In this document: positions 1 to 6,983 of the stretch, in pieces
Layout: every line of letters begins with the position of its first letter
Numbering within the stretch: position 1 is the first letter of the stretch
NCBI GenBank assembly: GCA_012270595.1
Contig: JAAXIA010000065.1
Span: 1 to 14,653 of the forward strand
Source of the DNA: Rhodanobacteraceae bacterium
GTDB lineage: Bacteria; Pseudomonadota; Gammaproteobacteria; Xanthomonadales; Rhodanobacteraceae
DNA length: 14,653 bases
Direction: 5' to 3'
The notes under the pieces: model-generated
What the model saw: the letters and a program-made list of their open reading frames with translations, nothing else
Told to the model about the DNA's origin: nothing
The model's database searches: none
Made by a program: the position numbers and the translations under genes

Positions 1-90
1 CATCCATTGATCAGGGATTCCTTAGATGATGTTGCACCGGACAGTGGTCTGGTTGAGAAGGACGGTTGTTATGCCTGGCTGAAAGCTTAA
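1..90 (+). other. Possible 3' end of an upstream reading frame, unidentified
   Basis: Frame 1 is open from the window edge to a TAA at 88-90 and would encode 29 residues ending in DGCYAWLKA. In many gammaproteobacteria ribF precedes ileS, but this tail does not look like the RibF C-termini I know, so I do not name it. A 29-codon open stretch can also occur by chance. The gap from 91 to 167 holds no clear promoter; a 10-bp palindrome AACAATTGTT lies at 140-149 just before ileS. Confidence 0.2.
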
Positions 91-167
91 GATGGGTAGA
101 ACGATCAACTGCGTTGGCCTGCTAGAATGCCAGCTTTTAAACAATTGTTGAAGATGACGATCGAGCG

Positions 168-3038
168 ATGAGACAGGATTACAAGGACACGCTCCATTTG
201 CCCCGGACGGAATTTCCCATGCGCGGCGATTTGCCAAGACGAGAGCCGCTCTGGTTGGCGCAGTGGGAAAAGGGTGGGCGTTATGGGAAGATTCAGCAGC
301 ATACCGCTGCGCGTGAGCGGGTATTTGTGCTGCACGATGGTCCACCCTACGCTAATGGCACTATCCATATTGGACATGCTCTCAACAAGATTTTGAAGGA
401 TATGGTCGTCCGTTCCAAACTGCTGACTGGTTATCGTGCGCCTTATGTTCCAGGTTGGGATTGCCATGGTTTGCCGATCGAGATGGCGGTAGAGAAGAAA
501 TTTGGCACTTCTGGCGAAAAGTTTGATGCCCGTGCTTTTCGCCAGAAGTGCCGTGAGTATGCCACCAGTCAGATTGACGCCCAGCGCTCTGGCTTTAAGC
601 GCCTTGGCGTCTTGGGCGATTGGGAAAAACCTTATTGCACCAATGATTTTAGCTACGAGGCTGATATGCTGCGTGCACTGGCGAAGATTATCGCCAACGG
701 TCATGTGAGTCGTGGTGCAAAGCCCGTTTACTGGTGTTTTGATTGTGGTTCGGCGCTGGCTGAAGCCGAAATTGAGTACGCCAATAAAGTTTCGTCGGCA
801 GTGGATGTCGCCTATGAGGTCGTGGATCCAGAATTGCTGGCTGACCGCTTTCGTGTGGAGTTGCCAGCTCAGGCTTCCTTGAGTGTGCCTATTTGGACTA
901 CTACGCCATGGACCTTGCCAGAAAGTCAGGCCGTAGCCCTGGGTGCGGAACTGGAATACGTCCTGATAGAAGGTTTAATGCAGGATGGACAGCCGCTTTG
1001 GCTGGTGATTGCCAGCGCATTGGTGGAGCAGGTAGCCAAGCGTTATGGTATCGAAGATTTCAGGGTCGTGGGGAGTGCTTTGGGCACCAGACTCAGCGGT
1101 GCCTTGCTCAAACATCCGTTTTACCAACGGATGGTGCCTTTGGTGCTGGGTGATCACGTCAGTGATGAGGATGGCACCGGTGCGGTACATATTTCACCGG
1201 ATCATGGGGTAGAAGATTTTCTGGTGGCACGCAGGTATGGTATCAGCCTGCTTGGCTATGTGGGTGCGCATGGCAGTTACTGTGCAGATACACCAAAAGC
1301 GGGCGATTTTGATCTGGCGGGCATGCACATATGGAAGGCCAATGACGCCATTGTGACGTTGCTGCGTGAACGTTCAAGGCTTCTTGCCCATGCCACGATC
1401 GAACACAGCTATCCGCATTGCTGGCGTCACAAAACACCGGTAATTTTCCGCGCTACGCCACAGTGGTTTATCAGCATGGAACAGGCGGGTTTGCGCGCGT
1501 TGGCTAGCTGTGCCATTGAAAACGTGCGCTGGGTACCAGGTTGGGGCAAGGAGCGTATCGCCAAGATGGTTGCTAATCGTCCAGACTGGTGCATCAGCCG
1601 CCAGCGCACATGGGGGGTGCCCATTGCGTTGTTTGTGCATAAGCGTAGCCAGGAGCTGCATCCCGATTCGGTGCAACTTCTGGAGCAGGTAGCAAAAAGC
1701 GTGGAGCGTGGTGGTGTCGATGCCTGGTACGACCTTGATCCGGCGGAGTTATTGGGGGGGCAGGCGAACGATTATGAGAAGGTCAGCGACGTGCTTGATG
1801 TCTGGTTTGATTCTGGTGTCACCCATTTTGCGGTGTTGGGGCGACGCTGCGAATTACAGCGTGGTACGGCGCGGTCATACCAGATCATGTATCTGGAGGG
1901 TTCCGATCAGCACCGTGGCTGGTTCCAGTCCTCGCTGCTTACCTCCAGCGCTATGTATGGGCGGGCACCTTATGACGAGGTACTGACGCATGGCTTTGTC
2001 GTAGACGCCGCAGGCCGCAAGATGTCCAAATCCCTGGGTAATGTGGTGATGCCGCAGCGGGTGATGGCCAGTCTTGGCGCGGACGTACTGCGATTGTGGG
2101 TGGCCTCGGTCGATTATCGGCATGAGATGAGCCTCTCCGATGAAATCTTGAAACGGGTTACGGATGGCTATCGTCGTATTCGTAATACGGCTCGCTTTTT
2201 ACTGGGAAACCTTGACGGTTTCGATCCGGATCGGGATCTACTGAAGGTGGAAGATGGCCTGTTACTGGACCAGTGGGCTTTGCAGCAAGCCTATGATGTT
2301 CAGCAGGCGGTGATTGCTGCCTATGAGCGTTACGATTTTCCCGAGGTGGTGGCGCGGATACAGAATTTCTGCAGCAACGAGATGGGCGCGCTCTATCTGG
2401 ATATCACCAAGGACCGCCTTTACACCATGCCTGGCAACAGTCATGGCCGACGTAGTGCGCAGAGTACAATGTACCGTATCGCCGAGGCACTGGTACGCTG
2501 GCTGGCACCGATTCTGGCTTTTACCGCCGAAGAAATCTGGCAGGCTCTGCCGGGCGAGCGTAGCGATAGCGTGCTTATGGAAACCTGGTATGGGGAGCTG
2601 CATGCCACACAGGGAACGCCTGCGCAGCGACGTTGGTGGAGTCAATTGCTGACCGTGCGCGAGTCGGTCTCGCGTATTCTCGAGGACATGCGTCAGGCCG
2701 GTCAGATCGGCTCGGCGCTGGAAGCCAGACTGGTTATTCATGCCGACGACGTGACCCTGGCGCGTTACGCCAGGGTAGCGGACGAACTGCGTTTTTTCTT
2801 TATCACTTCTGATGTCGCGTTACGCAAGCTGGGCGACCAGTGCCAGTGCCCCCAAGCTGTGCTTGTGGAACTGGAAGACAGTGAGGTTTGGGTGTCGGCT
2901 AGTGCCAGTGATGCAGGCAAGTGTGTACGTTGCTGGCATCGTCGTGATGATGTGGGTAGCCACAGTGAGCATCCACAACTGTGCGGTCGTTGTGTGAGCA
3001 ATGTGGACGGACAGGGCGAAACAAGGTACTGGTTTTAA
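168..3038 (+). CDS. ileS: Isoleucyl-tRNA synthetase
   Basis: Class I aminoacyl-tRNA synthetase that attaches isoleucine to tRNA-Ile in the cytoplasm. The 956-residue product has the full bacterial architecture. The HIGH signature (HIGH) is at residues 67-70, followed by [10 protein letters not shown] near 96-105. The editing-domain motif TTTPWT is at 244-249, and DVWFDSG lies before KMSKS at 618-622. A C-terminal zinc site is formed by CVRC (Cys919, Cys922) and CGRC (Cys939, Cys942); this finger is typical of the bacterial type 1 enzyme rather than the mupirocin-resistant type 2. The start at ATG 168 gives [12 protein letters not shown], matching the family N-terminus, although the Shine-Dalgarno sequence is weak. 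lspA follows after about 50 bases on the same strand, the usual arrangement. No key residue is missing. Confidence 0.98.
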   Translation: MRQDYKDTLHLPRTEFPMRGDLPRREPLWLAQWEKGGRYGKIQQHTAARERVFVLHDGPPYANGTIHIGHALNKILKDMVVRSKLLTGYRAPYVPGWDCHGLPIEMAVEKKFGTSGEKFDARAFRQKCREYATSQIDAQRSGFKRLGVLGDWEKPYCTNDFSYEADMLRALAKIIANGHVSRGAKPVYWCFDCGSALAEAEIEYANKVSSAVDVAYEVVDPELLADRFRVELPAQASLSVPIWTTTPWTLPESQAVALGAELEYVLIEGLMQDGQPLWLVIASALVEQVAKRYGIEDFRVVGSALGTRLSGALLKHPFYQRMVPLVLGDHVSDEDGTGAVHISPDHGVEDFLVARRYGISLLGYVGAHGSYCADTPKAGDFDLAGMHIWKANDAIVTLLRERSRLLAHATIEHSYPHCWRHKTPVIFRATPQWFISMEQAGLRALASCAIENVRWVPGWGKERIAKMVANRPDWCISRQRTWGVPIALFVHKRSQELHPDSVQLLEQVAKSVERGGVDAWYDLDPAELLGGQANDYEKVSDVLDVWFDSGVTHFAVLGRRCELQRGTARSYQIMYLEGSDQHRGWFQSSLLTSSAMYGRAPYDEVLTHGFVVDAAGRKMSKSLGNVVMPQRVMASLGADVLRLWVASVDYRHEMSLSDEILKRVTDGYRRIRNTARFLLGNLDGFDPDRDLLKVEDGLLLDQWALQQAYDVQQAVIAAYERYDFPEVVARIQNFCSNEMGALYLDITKDRLYTMPGNSHGRRSAQSTMYRIAEALVRWLAPILAFTAEEIWQALPGERSDSVLMETWYGELHATQGTPAQRRWWSQLLTVRESVSRILEDMRQAGQIGSALEARLVIHADDVTLARYARVADELRFFFITSDVALRKLGDQCQCPQAVLVELEDSEVWVSASASDAGKCVRCWHRRDDVGSHSEHPQLCGRCVSNVDGQGETRYWF

Positions 3039-3089
3039 GCCAGCACTTTCTTGCCCAGCGCTTTCCATTTCAAGGAAACGGATGATTTC

Positions 3090-3581
3090 ATGCCTGGTAA
3101 AAAACCACATGCACTGCCCTGGTTATTCCTCTCCTTTGCGGTTATGACGCTTGACCAGTTCAGTAAAGCATTGGTCTTGGGTCGGTTGCAAGTGGGTGTG
3201 TCGCATCCGGTGATCCCGGGATTGCTTAGCTGGACGCTTACCTTCAATCCGGGGGCGGCTTTCAGTTTTCTGGCGCAATGTGGTGGCTGGCAGCGCTGGT
3301 TGTTCGTGCTGGTGGCGTTGGTTATCAGCCTCATATTGGGCGCGCGCCTGGCCTATATCGCTCGCCACGACTGGCGCAGCGCCTTGCCTTTTGCGTTAAT
3401 TATTGGGGGCGCGATGGGAAATATGATTGATCGCCTGCATGCCACTGGCGTTACCGATTTTATCGATGTGTATTATCGCAGATGGCACTATCCGGTATTC
3501 AATGTTGCTGATTGTGCTATTACGGTGGGCGCGGCGTTATTGGTGGTGTGTGGCTTGTTTGGCTCGGGAAAGCGTACGTGA
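3090..3581 (+). CDS. lspA: Lipoprotein signal peptidase (signal peptidase II)
   Basis: Inner-membrane aspartic protease that removes the signal peptide of prolipoproteins after diacylglyceryl transfer. I choose ATG 3090 (163 aa, MPGKKPHALPW), which has AAGGA at about 3072-3076 upstream and gives the usual family length. An in-frame TTG at 3051 would add 13 atypical residues. Visible family signatures are DQFSK near residues 22-26, NPGAAFSF near 53-60, and the two catalytic aspartates: Asp114 in GNMIDRL and Asp141 in FNVADCAI. Hydrophobic segments at about 9-20, 70-90, 99-113 and 142-158 fit the four-helix fold. The gene sits between ileS and ispH; the fkpB gene found between lspA and ispH in Escherichia coli is absent. 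Confidence 0.96.
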   Translation: MPGKKPHALPWLFLSFAVMTLDQFSKALVLGRLQVGVSHPVIPGLLSWTLTFNPGAAFSFLAQCGGWQRWLFVLVALVISLILGARLAYIARHDWRSALPFALIIGGAMGNMIDRLHATGVTDFIDVYYRRWHYPVFNVADCAITVGAALLVVCGLFGSGKRT

Positions 3582-3619
3582 TAAGCAAGCGAGATATATA
3601 ACATGAGGTGTATAACATT

Positions 3620-4570
3620 ATGAATATTTTGCTTGCCAACCCCCGCGGTTTTTGCGCCGGTGTTGATCGTGCCATTGCCATTGTCGGGCGTGCACTGGAA
3701 GCCTTTGGTGCACCTATTTACGTGCGTCACGAAGTGGTACATAACCGTTATGTGGTTGAGAAGTTGCGGCGTAACGGCGCGGTGTTTGTCGAAGAATTAC
3801 GGGAGGTTCCCGATGGCGCTACGCTTATTTTTAGTGCGCATGGTGTCCCCATGGCCGTGCGAGAGGAGGCCAGTCGGCGCCATATGAAGGTGTTTGATGC
3901 GACCTGTCCGCTGGTGACCAAGGTCCATATGGAGGTAGCACGGCTGGGCTACAAAGGTCGTAGCGTGATACTTATTGGTCATGCCGGTCATCCTGAGGTG
4001 GAGGGCACCATGGGGCAGTGGGATGCCGCTAATACGGGCCAAATCCTGCTGGTGGAGTCAGTGGCGGACGTGAACGTGCTGGTACCGAAGTTTCCTAAGC
4101 AGTTGTCCTATGTGACACAGACAACGTTATCGGTGGATGATACCAAAGCCATTATTACTGCGCTAAAGAAAAATTTCCCTAATATTGAAGGGCCACGCAA
4201 GGATGACATTTGCTACGCTACGCAGAATCGTCAAGATGCCGTGCGCCGCCTGGCTACCAAGGTCGATTTAATGTTGGTTGTAGGTTCGATCAACAGTTCT
4301 AATTCTAACCGTCTACGCGAGCTGGCGGAAAAGTATGGTGTGCGTACCTATCTGATTGATGGCGCTGAGCACATTAAGCAGGCATGGCTCGACGGCGTGG
4401 AGCACATCGGCCTTACCGCTGGTGCATCGGCTCCTGAAAAGCTGGTGCGTGAGGTGATTGCGCGCCTTCAGTCCTGGGGAGCGGGGGAGGTGTGTGAGTT
4501 GGATGGTGAGCCTGAAAATATCACCTTCGCCCTACCCAAGGGGCTGCGCATGGTGAGCGATTCCAGGTAA
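3620..4570 (+). CDS. ispH: 4-hydroxy-3-methylbut-2-enyl diphosphate reductase
   Basis: Iron-sulfur enzyme of the last step of the methylerythritol phosphate pathway. It reduces HMBPP to isopentenyl and dimethylallyl diphosphate in the cytoplasm. The 316-residue product matches the E. coli enzyme almost motif for motif. The three cluster cysteines are Cys12 ([12 protein letters not shown]), Cys96 ([10 protein letters not shown]) and Cys198 ([10 protein letters not shown]). His124 and the catalytic Glu126 lie in [13 protein letters not shown]. The C-terminal half carries SSNSNRL and TAGASAP. I choose ATG 3620 because GAGGTG lies 9 bases upstream at 3605-3610; a GTG at 3608 would overlap that ribosome site. 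It begins 38 bases after lspA and is probably co-transcribed with it. No clear terminator follows on this strand. Confidence 0.98.
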   Translation: MNILLANPRGFCAGVDRAIAIVGRALEAFGAPIYVRHEVVHNRYVVEKLRRNGAVFVEELREVPDGATLIFSAHGVPMAVREEASRRHMKVFDATCPLVTKVHMEVARLGYKGRSVILIGHAGHPEVEGTMGQWDAANTGQILLVESVADVNVLVPKFPKQLSYVTQTTLSVDDTKAIITALKKNFPNIEGPRKDDICYATQNRQDAVRRLATKVDLMLVVGSINSSNSNRLRELAEKYGVRTYLIDGAEHIKQAWLDGVEHIGLTAGASAPEKLVREVIARLQSWGAGEVCELDGEPENITFALPKGLRMVSDSR

Positions 4571-4620
4571 GGAACTGGCGGGTGCCTGAATGAGGCCCTG
4601 AAAGACCTGTGGCATACGCG

Positions 4621-4654
4621 AAAAAAAAAGGGAGAGTACGACGCATGTTCTCTC
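4621..4654 (-). terminator. Intrinsic terminator of the tRNA-Thr gene
   Basis: Read on the minus strand, GAGAG (4654-4650) pairs with CTCTC (4636-4632). After an A-A mismatch two more pairs form around a 7-base loop. The stem is followed by CC and nine T residues (A 4621-4629 on the plus strand). It lies 40 bases past the tRNA 3' end. On the plus strand the stem is followed by A-rich sequence, so it would not terminate ispH. Confidence 0.8.
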
Positions 4655-4693
4655 AAGAAGAAGATCATTTATCTTAATGCTGCATGAAAGATG

Positions 4694-4769
4694 TGGTGCC
4701 GGAAACAGGAGTCGAACCTGCGACCTACGCATTACGAATGCGCCGCTCTACCAACTGAGCTATTCCGGC
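4694..4769 (-). tRNA. tRNA-Thr (anticodon CGT)
   Basis: The minus strand folds into a standard 76-base cloverleaf. The acceptor stem GCCGGAA/TTCCGGC pairs perfectly. The D-arm is GCTC/GAGC and the anticodon stem GCGCA/TGCGT with loop TTCGTAA, so the anticodon is CGT (threonine, codon ACG). The T-arm is GCAGG-TTCGACT-CCTGT, with discriminator A and a genome-encoded CCA. It has its own promoter and terminator and points toward the 3' end of ispH. No copy of its 3' end recurs in the window, so there is no sign of an integration event here. Confidence 0.98.
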
Positions 4770-4781
4770 AGTTGGCCGGTG

Positions 4782-4810
4782 AGTCTAAGCCTTAGCATGG
4801 TGTTGTGCAA
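4782..4810 (-). promoter_or_regulatory. Promoter of tRNA-Thr
   Basis: On the minus strand, TTGCAC (4810-4805) and TAGACT (4787-4782) are separated by exactly 17 bases and resemble the sigma-70 -35 and -10 boxes. A GC-rich discriminator and about a dozen bases lead to the tRNA 5' end. The GC-rich stretch is typical of stable-RNA promoters under stringent control, which is an inference. Confidence 0.7.
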
Positions 4811-4905
4811 GTATTTATCTGCTACACGGAAAAAACTATTTTTGGAAACGGTGCATGGCGGGTTAAAGGTGCATACTGTCAATCCGTTGTTATGAGCTTG
4901 CAGGT

Positions 4906-6099
4906 ATGGCATACGTTGCGCAGCTTCGCATCCCGGCTACTTATATGCGCGGGGGAACCAGCAAGGGGTTATTCTTCCGACTACAGGATTTACCGTTATC
5001 GGCGCAAAAACCGGGCGTGGCACGAGACCGGCTGCTGTTGCGCGTGATTGGCAGTCCCGACCCCTATGGCAAGCAGATGGACGGTATGGGGGGCGGCAGC
5101 TCGAGCACCAGTAAAACAGTGATTCTCGCGCCAAGTAGTCGGCACGATCACGATGTGGATTATCTCTTTGGTCAAGTGGTGGTTGATCAGGCTTTTATCG
5201 ACTGGAGTGGGAATTGCGGTAATCTTTCGGCGGCAGTGGGACCTTTTGCTATCGCACAGGGTTGGGTCGATCCCGTGAGGGTGCCGCGCAATGGTACGGC
5301 CACCGTACGTATCTGGCAGGCTAACATCGGCGAAACGATTATTGCCCATGTGCCGATGTGTGCCGGCCAGGTGCAGGAAGATGGCGATTTTATGCTCGAT
5401 GGAGTGGCGTTTCCTGCTGCCAGTCTGCAACTGACATTTATGGAGCCGTCTGCTGGAAAAGATGGGATAAGAAAGCCACTATTTCCTACTGGCCGCCTGG
5501 TTGATGATCTGGACGTGCCGGGCGTGGGTAGGCTCAAGGCAAGCATGATTGATGCGGGTATTGCGACCCTCTTCGTTGAAGCTTCTGCCCTTGGGTTTAC
5601 TGGAACCGAGCTGCAAGAGAGCATCAACGGCGATAGCAGGGCGTTGGCCATGTTCGAGACCATTCGGGCTTATGGCGCGCTGTGCATGGGGCTGATTGAT
5701 TCAATTGAAGACATCGCCAAGCGACCGCATACCCCAAAACTGGCTTTCATCGCCGGACCGACCGATTACATGACATCGCGTGGCCAATTCGTGGAGTCCA
5801 CGGATATTGACCTCTTGGTACGTGCCGTGTCGATGGGTTGCCTGCATCATGCCATGATGGGAACCGTGGTCGTAGCTACTGGCGCGGCAGCGGCTGTTCC
5901 CGGCACGCTCGTCAACCTGGTGGCAGGTGGCGGTGGGTGCGGTCGTGTATCTTTGCGTATCGGGCATCCTTCGGGCACGCTGCAAGTACGCGCCGAAGCG
6001 GTGCAGCGTGACGAGGGTAGCTGGTGTATCACCAAGGTAAGTATGTATCGCAGTGCGCGGGTGTTGATGGAAGGCTGGGTGCGTATTCCGGCGATGTGA
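4906..6099 (+). CDS. prpF: 2-methylaconitate cis-trans isomerase PrpF
   Basis: PrpF isomerises the 2-methylaconitate isomer made by AcnD in the 2-methylcitrate cycle, which detoxifies and uses propionyl-CoA. The 397-residue protein has the family N-terminus (IPATYMRGGTSKGLFF), GSPDPYGKQMDGMGG, Lys70 in SSSTSKTVIL and Cys104 in DWSGNCGNLS. The Lys-Cys spacing of 34 equals that of the pair studied in Shewanella PrpF (Lys73 and Cys107). HPSGTL and a C-terminal RSARVLMEGWVRIP are also typical. Full length, no disruption. The start is supported by homology to family N-termini, not by a good ribosome site: AGG lies almost against the ATG. The gene is alone: prpB, prpC and acnD, its usual partners, are not within the window. 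Confidence 0.93.
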   Translation: MAYVAQLRIPATYMRGGTSKGLFFRLQDLPLSAQKPGVARDRLLLRVIGSPDPYGKQMDGMGGGSSSTSKTVILAPSSRHDHDVDYLFGQVVVDQAFIDWSGNCGNLSAAVGPFAIAQGWVDPVRVPRNGTATVRIWQANIGETIIAHVPMCAGQVQEDGDFMLDGVAFPAASLQLTFMEPSAGKDGIRKPLFPTGRLVDDLDVPGVGRLKASMIDAGIATLFVEASALGFTGTELQESINGDSRALAMFETIRAYGALCMGLIDSIEDIAKRPHTPKLAFIAGPTDYMTSRGQFVESTDIDLLVRAVSMGCLHHAMMGTVVVATGAAAAVPGTLVNLVAGGGGCGRVSLRIGHPSGTLQVRAEAVQRDEGSWCITKVSMYRSARVLMEGWVRIPAM

Positions 6100-6180
6100 C
6101 CGTATCTTCGCACGGAAGCTTTATCTGGCGGGGAGCGCCTCTGTCGATTTTATTTATAAAGATGTTCTGCCCAAAGGGTG

Positions 6181-6209
6181 TTGACCCAGTTTTCTCCTGT
6201 TCAGATTAT
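6181..6209 (+). promoter_or_regulatory. Candidate sigma-70 promoter without an obvious gene
   Basis: TTGACC (6181-6186) and GATTAT (6204-6209) are separated by 17 bases on the plus strand. They match the consensus at 5 of 6 and 4 of 6 positions. No plus-strand coding frame follows; a transcript would run through the 6229-6259 hairpin and antisense to the small frame and holC. Chance occurrence is quite possible. Confidence 0.3.
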
Positions 6210-6228
6210 TTCATGGCTATCGTCGCTC

Positions 6229-6259
6229 CAGCTTGATTTACCATGGGCCAATCAAGCTG
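6229..6259. repeat. 10-bp inverted repeat (hairpin)
   Basis: CAGCTTGATT (6229-6238) pairs perfectly with AATCAAGCTG (6250-6259) around an 11-base loop. On the minus strand it overlaps the TAA stop (6240-6238) of the small coding-like frame. A second short stem, CCCTT-AATC-AAGGG, lies at about 6267-6280. No T run follows in either direction, so this is not a standard intrinsic terminator; it could still act in RNA stability or Rho-dependent termination. Confidence 0.6.
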
Positions 6260-6394
6260 TATAAGCCCTTAATCAAGGGTCTGGCAGGGCCACGGACGCC
6301 ATAAATAGTGATCTCATTTTTCGTTTTGAGACGCCCGTAAATCCCCGACTGCTCGACACGATATTCAGGCAGGGTGTTGCATAGACGTTTGCAC
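6238..6394 (-). pseudogene. Possible frameshifted small gene, unidentified
   Basis: On the minus strand a frame open from 6423 to a TAA at 6240-6238 reads like protein, with segments LPEYRVEQSGIYGRL, NEITIYGVRGPARPL and IKGLYSLIGPW. It has no start codon. A GTG at 6394-6392 lies 11 bases after AAAGGA (6411-6406), with a candidate promoter upstream (CATAAT 6428-6423, GCAACA 6451-6446, spacing 17). That GTG is in a different frame. Removing one base of the CCC run at 6374-6372 joins the two into about 51 residues. I do not recognise the family. It could be a decayed gene, a sequencing error in a real small gene, or a chance open frame. Confidence 0.4.
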
Positions 6395-6490
6395 TTGTTT
6401 TGATTTCCTTTCGAGGCAATACATTATGACGGATGGAAAGCACATTGTTGCTTTATGCTGTGATTGTTGCGTCATAGTCAGGTCATACCT

Positions 6491-6910
6491 TTACACATCG
6501 TGTTTACTTGTTTGGAAATTACGGCGTTGGTACTCGCGCCAGCGCCGGCGTGACCCGTCGCGGGCAGATGGATCGGCACTGACAATTTCCAGCACCCGTT
6601 GCCCCGGCTCACGTGGGCATTCATCACGCAGGTTGATCGTCAGCGGGCGCGGGAGCGTATCGATCCCTGGGGGTACGATTAGCACGGTAGCCTCCATATC
6701 GTCGTCATCGCCGGCAAGCTGATGCGGAATAAAAGCATCATCGTCGAAGGCCCACAGCAGGTCGTCTAGCGTTTCCGCCTGAGCGTAGTCACGGCAAAGA
6801 ATTAAGGTTGGCTCATGGGCCGAGCAGGCTTTTTTCGCGAATTCGCACACCAAGCGCAGTGGCTGCTCACGAAAATGTGGTTTGTCGATTAGGTAGAAGT
6901 CAGCACGCAT
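6491..6910 (-). CDS. holC: DNA polymerase III chi subunit
   Basis: The chi subunit of the replicative polymerase III clamp-loader complex links the psi subunit to single-strand binding protein. The 139-residue product begins MRADFYLIDKPHFREQPLRL and contains AETLDDLLWAFDDDAFIPHQ and RPLTINLRDECP. It ends in SKHDV, closely matching the Xanthomonad-type HolC I recall. The start at ATG 6910 has no strong ribosome site; the gene begins 73 bases after the pepA stop, and an 8-bp hairpin lies between them. pepA-holC order is widely conserved and in E. coli continues into valS, which is not next here. Confidence 0.93.
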   Translation of the reverse strand: MRADFYLIDKPHFREQPLRLVCEFAKKACSAHEPTLILCRDYAQAETLDDLLWAFDDDAFIPHQLAGDDDDMEATVLIVPPGIDTLPRPLTINLRDECPREPGQRVLEIVSADPSARDGSRRRWREYQRRNFQTSKHDV

Positions 6911-6937
6911 AAGTCTGAAATGATTTCTCGAGCAGTC

Positions 6938-6974
6938 CTGGCGCGAGTAGGATCCTCGCTGCTACCCGCGCCAG
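6938..6974. repeat. Strong hairpin between pepA and holC
   Basis: CTGGCGCG (6938-6945) pairs perfectly with CGCGCCAG (6967-6974). Inside, after one mismatched pair, GTAG (6947-6950) pairs with CTAC (6962-6965) around an 11-base loop. On the minus strand it lies between the pepA stop and the holC start. No T tract follows on either strand. It may stabilise or attenuate the pepA-holC transcript, or be an intergenic palindromic repeat; the sequence does not decide. Confidence 0.65.
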
Positions 6975-6983
6975 AGAACATGA

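Larger units (their letters stand above)
6100..6490. other. Gene-poor gap between prpF and holC
   Basis: About 390 bases separate the 3' ends of prpF (plus) and holC (minus). Just after prpF are two weak stem-loops: CTTC/GAAG near 6107-6119 followed by CTTTAT, and GGCG/CGCC near 6127-6139 followed some bases later by GATTTTATTT. They may end prpF transcription weakly. The rest holds a candidate plus-strand promoter, a 10-bp inverted repeat and a coding-like minus-strand frame, each listed separately. The plus strand carries no convincing gene. Confidence 0.6.

Noticed and set aside
140..149. Palindrome AACAATTGTT upstream of ileS as an operator
   Set aside because: Ten bases of AT-rich symmetry arise easily by chance and nothing else supports a regulatory role.
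3051..3089. Upstream TTG start for lspA
   Set aside because: The 13 added residues are atypical and ATG 3090 gives normal length with a ribosome site.
4694..4769. tRNA-Thr as an integration site for a mobile element
   Set aside because: No repeated 3' tRNA segment, integrase or foreign-looking genes lie nearby in the window.
4805..5047. 80-codon plus-strand frame overlapping the start of prpF
   Set aside because: Over half of it lies inside prpF in another frame and its composition is not protein-like; treated as a shadow.
6426..6722. 98-codon plus-strand frame with GAGG nine bases before its ATG
   Set aside because: Most of it is antisense to holC, is rich in Ser, Arg and Cys as expected of a shadow frame, and matches nothing known to me.
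6938..6974. SMAG-type GTAG repeat of Stenotrophomonas
   Set aside because: GTAG is present but lies inside the stem rather than at its head, and the GCCGGC-rich core of that family is missing.
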